Source of the DNA: Tenodera sinensis | Lineage: Eukaryota; Arthropoda; Insecta; Mantodea; Mantidae | Length of the DNA stretch: 64,000 nt | Reading direction: 5' to 3' | Assembly (NCBI GenBank): GCA_030765045.1 | Contig: CM060970.1 | Coordinates: 52,786,076 to 52,850,075, forward strand | Shown: positions 60,959 through 64,000 of the stretch, piece after piece | Layout: the number at the start of each line of letters is the position of its first letter | Numbering within the stretch: position 1 is the stretch's first letter | Notes under the pieces: generated by a model | What the model saw: the letters and a program-made list of their open reading frames with translations, nothing else | The model's database searches: none | What the model was told of the DNA's origin: nothing | Translations under genes and position numbers: made by a program

Positions 60959-61204
60959 CTAAACAGCATAGCGTCTTGATTGATCATGTGGGTTAGCAAT
61001 ACTAAGATCTGGAATCTGTGACGACTTGTTGCTGCCGCTACACCCGGATGGTGTAAACAAAGCGCTGTGTTGTGTAGCACTGACGAATTTACGTTCTAGA
61101 TATGACTTTTCTGGTAGAGGTGTGAAAGAATGAGAAGAGAAATCATCTGAGTGTAACACATCAGATTTGTATTTAATATGCTGATGTATTTTACAAGAAC
61201 CGAA
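60959..61204 (-). CDS. Candidate terminal exon of an unidentified protein
   Basis: On the minus strand the tract TTTTTGTATAATTTATTTCAG provides a plausible splice acceptor (its AG corresponds to 61,205-61,206). The following 82 codons stay open to TAG. The peptide begins FGSCKIHQHIKYKSDV, contains SFTPLPEKSYLERKFVSATQ and GCSGSNKSSQIPDL, and ends HDQSRRYAV. It is Ser/Thr/Pro/charged-rich, low in Leu and Phe, unlike translations of AT-rich noncoding DNA nearby, and resembles a disordered cytoplasmic tail. The last three residues fit a class II PDZ ligand (hydrophobic-X-hydrophobic). An AATAAA on the minus strand (60,859-60,864) lies 95 bp past the stop, though that word sits in a dispersed-repeat match. 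I do not recognise the family; upstream exons would lie beyond or within the right flank. Confidence 0.35.
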   Translation of the reverse strand, partial: FGSCKIHQHIKYKSDVLHSDDFSSHSFTPLPEKSYLERKFVSATQHSALFTPSGCSGSNKSSQIPDLSIANPHDQSRRYAV

Positions 61205-61350
61205 CTGAAATAAATTATACAAAAATGGTGTGAAACTAGGGAATGCATACCGTTTATTAAAAACAGTTAAAATGTTATCTACTTGTTTAGAACTTATTTT
61301 GAAAATTTATTCAGAAGCCTACTAAGATTATAATTGCTTCGAAGAATGGT

Positions 61351-61402
61351 TACACACCCACCCACCCACACACACACACCCACCCACCCACCCACACACC
61401 CA
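61351..61402 (+). repeat. (CCCA)n/(CA)n microsatellite
   Basis: Alternating CCCA and CA repeats, about 52 bp. C-rich on the plus strand, hence G-rich on the minus strand. Confidence 0.92.
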
Positions 61403-61940
61403 ACACCTGTTGGCAGGCTGAGGTTCAGCCGGAAGATTTTTTCTACATATCCACCCTCAATAGAGGGTAACCAGTTAGCAACCTTGCAAGAGAGGTATCT
61501 TAGAGTGGCTTGTTTTGTTTAGAGTAATTGGTTTTAAGAAGAAAGCTCTTGCTCCTCGACAACTGTTTTAGAATGTAGCAGTTCTGCACCCTGGCGAATG
61601 TGAAAAAGTTTTTAAATTCTTAATTTAGATGGTAGAGATAATTTTGAGAGCCGAACACCCCTTGAATGGGATTAGTATGGAGCTCAGCTTTAGCTGCTGA
61701 TGGGATTAGTCGAGTTTTATCTGATATACCCGCAAGCCACGCGGGGAACCGGTATCACTTGAAGTGGCGTATTTTGGGGTCATAATCCCCTATCAAGGCA
61801 CTTTGCTGTGTTGGTAATTCGCCGTAGAATTTTGCTGCCCGGCGCCTAATATCATCCTACACGTAAGGCTTCGTGAAAGTCTCACGCGAAGAAAATATTT
61901 AGACTGAGGATACATCGGTTAAATGAGCGTGTATCTGCCG

Positions 61941-61952
61941 TGCGCATGCGCG
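61941..61952 (+). promoter_or_regulatory. Perfect NRF-1/EWG consensus site
   Basis: TGCGCATGCGCG matches YGCGCAYGCGCR at every position. NRF-1 (EWG in insects) sites usually sit in core promoters. No transcript start or gene is identified next to it. Confidence 0.25.
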
Positions 61953-62049
61953 TGAGACTGGCAACTGGCTTGTTCGGCCCAGCCTCATCAGGGATGTTGT
62001 TTCATGGATTATTATTCCTAGATTGGTAGCCAAATGCCAGTATGGATTA

Positions 62050-62285
62050 TGTACTACCAAGCATTTCCCTCTTCCTCTTTTCCCATTTCGTTTTCTTTCA
62101 CCTCGCAGGGAAGGAGGATTAGTGGATACTGATGCCTATACGGCGTATGCGGTAGATGGAACAGAGAACTTTTTGCCCAAAGCTGTACGTACGAGTACAC
62201 GATGGGGGATTTTGAAGGGCCAGCAGGGGATTTTGAATCCGGAAACCTTATGAACCCCACTGCTCTGCGTGCACCACGGTCAGAT
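62050..62285 (-). mobile_element. tRNA-derived SINE fragment (minus strand)
   Basis: The minus strand has TGACCGTGGTGCACGCAGAG (A-box region, about 62,273-62,254), then GGTTTCCGGATTCAAAATCC (decayed B box), then a body with GGCATCAGTATCCACTAATC. The order is that of a tRNA-derived head followed by a SINE body. Both open frames across it are incidental. Confidence 0.45.
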
Positions 62286-62407
62286 CTTACCCCCTTTGTA
62301 CTTTCTCGCCCCTATTTCTTCCTCCTAAAGGCGCAAAATGCTTAGCCCTGGACGCACTGATGAAATTCTCCGTTTATAATACCTGTCTCTAATTTTCTTA
62401 CATTTTT

Positions 62408-63417
62408 AGAAAATCTGATGCACACACATGACTTTCTCTACTCTTGTAAGAACAATTTTTACCAATGTTTATTCTTCTATCCATTCCATATTAATTTTGA
62501 TAAACGTTTGCAGAAATTATCTTATTGCTAATTTTGTGATATTGTAGTTGCAAGGGGAATATGGGAATACAGAAGCTTTAAGCGATAGTCAAATATTTTA
62601 AGAGCTGGTCACTTTGTGATTGCATTGACATTCCATTTTTTGCCTGGACAAGAGATAAACAAATAACTACAGAAGACTAAATATTGCAATATCATGGAAA
62701 TATTTCACTACAGAAAAAACATGCATTGTTTAATCAGATACACATTTTTGTGCAGTAAGAGTTTTTCTATCTCTTATGCTTTACCAGTAACGAAAAAGTG
62801 GCCGGGAAAAAAGAGGACCTCCAAGGACACTTCCAGAAAATTCAAGATATACATTGTATTCATCATGCAAATATCTTAAGACAAACATACATATTTTAAT
62901 CAAAATCGTCAGTAATTTATTAATCAAATTTTTCGAACAATGTTCCATATAAAGGGTGGTTTGGGGTGGGAGGATTTTCTTGAAAATCTTGTATTCTACG
63001 AAGATACTGAACTTAAACATGAATTATATTCTTCACACACACATTCTTCAAATATTTTCGTTTCAGGGTACCTCAAAATGGCTATTTCTAGTAAAACTCA
63101 GCATCAAATTTTTGGCGGAGTTAAGGCCTTTGCGGTTGGTCCAGTTCTGTCTATTTCTTAAGTCTTTTAATGTTTTCGCATTTACGTTGGGTTCTATGTT
63201 AAAGATTCATTAACAGATTACTTTTTTGCAATTACTTCTCCGTTTTTGGTTTGCGTTGATCTTTAGATTCTGACTATTGGCAAGAGCAATTTCCTGAAAA
63301 TGGTTTCAGAAAGTAACTGTTATTGTAGCTTACCTATATAGTTACATTGGACATACCTGAAGAAATGAACATACAATTTTTGAAAGCATAAGAAGCGAGA
63401 GGAAGTGGGTAGTTAAA
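62408..63417 (+). repeat. R1 repeat, extended copy (about 1.0 kb)
   Basis: The first 230 bp match R1 (TCTGATG..CACATGACTTTCTCTAC, TTTGCAGAAATTATCTTATTG, GCAAGGGGAATATGGGAATA). The stretch 62,695-62,957 also matches 63,740-64,000, so the repeat extends to about 1.0 kb and is followed directly by another copy. Frames at 62,694-63,213 are within it and have no motifs. Confidence 0.5.
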
Positions 63418-64000
63418 AAAGTCTGATGTGCAGCATTCACATGAGTTTCTCTACTCTTGTACTAAAAACTCTTACAAACTCTTATTCCTATATCATCTTC
63501 GTTTCAGTTGAGATAAGACATTTGTACAAATTATCTTATTGTTTAATTCCTTGTAGATGCAAGGGGAATATGAGAATACAGTAGGCTTTGTGTGATAGTC
63601 AAATATTTAAAATATTGAGATTCCGTTCTCTTTGGACGCTTAACATATAAAAAATGAACAACGATGTTCCATTTCACGAAAGTTTTAAGTTTTTCGAAAC
63701 TCACACACATAACAAGGAATATCTCCGAAATGGTTCACCTTACAAGAAAATTTATTCAGATATAAATTGTGTATTTTAGAAGATCTACATTTTTTGTATC
63801 GTATGATATGGTGTATCTCTATAGTTTACTATTTACGCAAAAGCCGTCCAAAGTAAATACGTTTACAGGGTCTATAGCCAGAACATTCCAGATACACATT
63901 TCATTTTTCAAAATAATATCTCAAACAAAAGACATTTAATCAAAATTGTTTGAGCCATTTTCAAGAAAATAATTTTCGAAAAATTTTCCATGTAAAAGGT
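63418..64000 (+). repeat. R1 repeat, second extended copy, cut by the window end
   Basis: The start (TCTGATGTGCAGCATTCACA, TTTCTCTACTCTTGTAC, GCAAGGGGAATATGAGAATA) parallels 62,412 at a distance of about 1,008 bp. The end (TTTAATCAAAATTG, TTTTCGAA, TTCCATGTAAAAGG) parallels 62,895-62,957. The copy continues beyond the window. Confidence 0.5.

Larger units (their letters stand above)
61205..62045. other. No gene recognised
   Basis: It contains the CCCA/CA tract (listed), a GC-richer stretch at about 61,720-61,990 with an imperfect hairpin (CTTCGTGA and TCACGCGAAG, 61,869-61,891), and an NRF-1-like site (listed). If the minus-strand exon is real this would be part of its upstream intron. Confidence 0.35.

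Overview
The window looks like AT-rich nuclear DNA from an animal, most likely an insect. It has no bacterial-style gene packing and no long open reading frame. It carries tRNA-derived SINEs, decayed LINE (non-LTR retrotransposon) 3' ends, microsatellites and fold-back elements, plus one very large tandem array. Several SINE bodies resemble families I associate with polyneopteran insects (crickets, stick insects, cockroaches). That assignment is an impression from memory, not a demonstrated match.

Layout. 1-11,747 is the left flank: a decayed LINE 3' end (1,724-2,190), three tRNA-derived SINEs, a (GT)n(CG)n tract, a weak candidate terminal exon (9,888-10,137), and a copy of a dispersed repeat here called R1 just before the array. 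11,748-11,825 is a short degenerate pre-array tract. 11,826 to about 47,440 is one continuous tandem array of about 35.6 kb, more than half the window. It falls into zones: 19-bp units (to 16,620), regular 17-bp units (16,621 to about 21,850), 17-bp units organised into large nested duplications (about 21,850-32,250), composite 26-bp units of 9 + 17 bp (about 32,250-47,220), and a decayed 27-bp edge (47,277-47,438). 47,440-64,000 is the right flank: a 70-bp-arm inverted repeat beside the array, a smaller inverted repeat, six tRNA-like SINE fragments, a second copy of the left LINE family in opposite orientation, a fossil of a different LINE, three unnamed dispersed repeat families (R1, R2, R3), and a minus-strand candidate terminal exon (60,959-61,204), the best protein-coding signal seen.

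No complete protein-coding gene can be supported. Open frames inside the array are by-products of its unit length. The main interest is how one repeat changed unit length in steps, amplified locally, and was then copied in blocks of up to about 2.5 kb (and perhaps about 5.7 kb). Any function of the array (centromere, heterochromatin, transcribed satellite) is not shown by the sequence alone.
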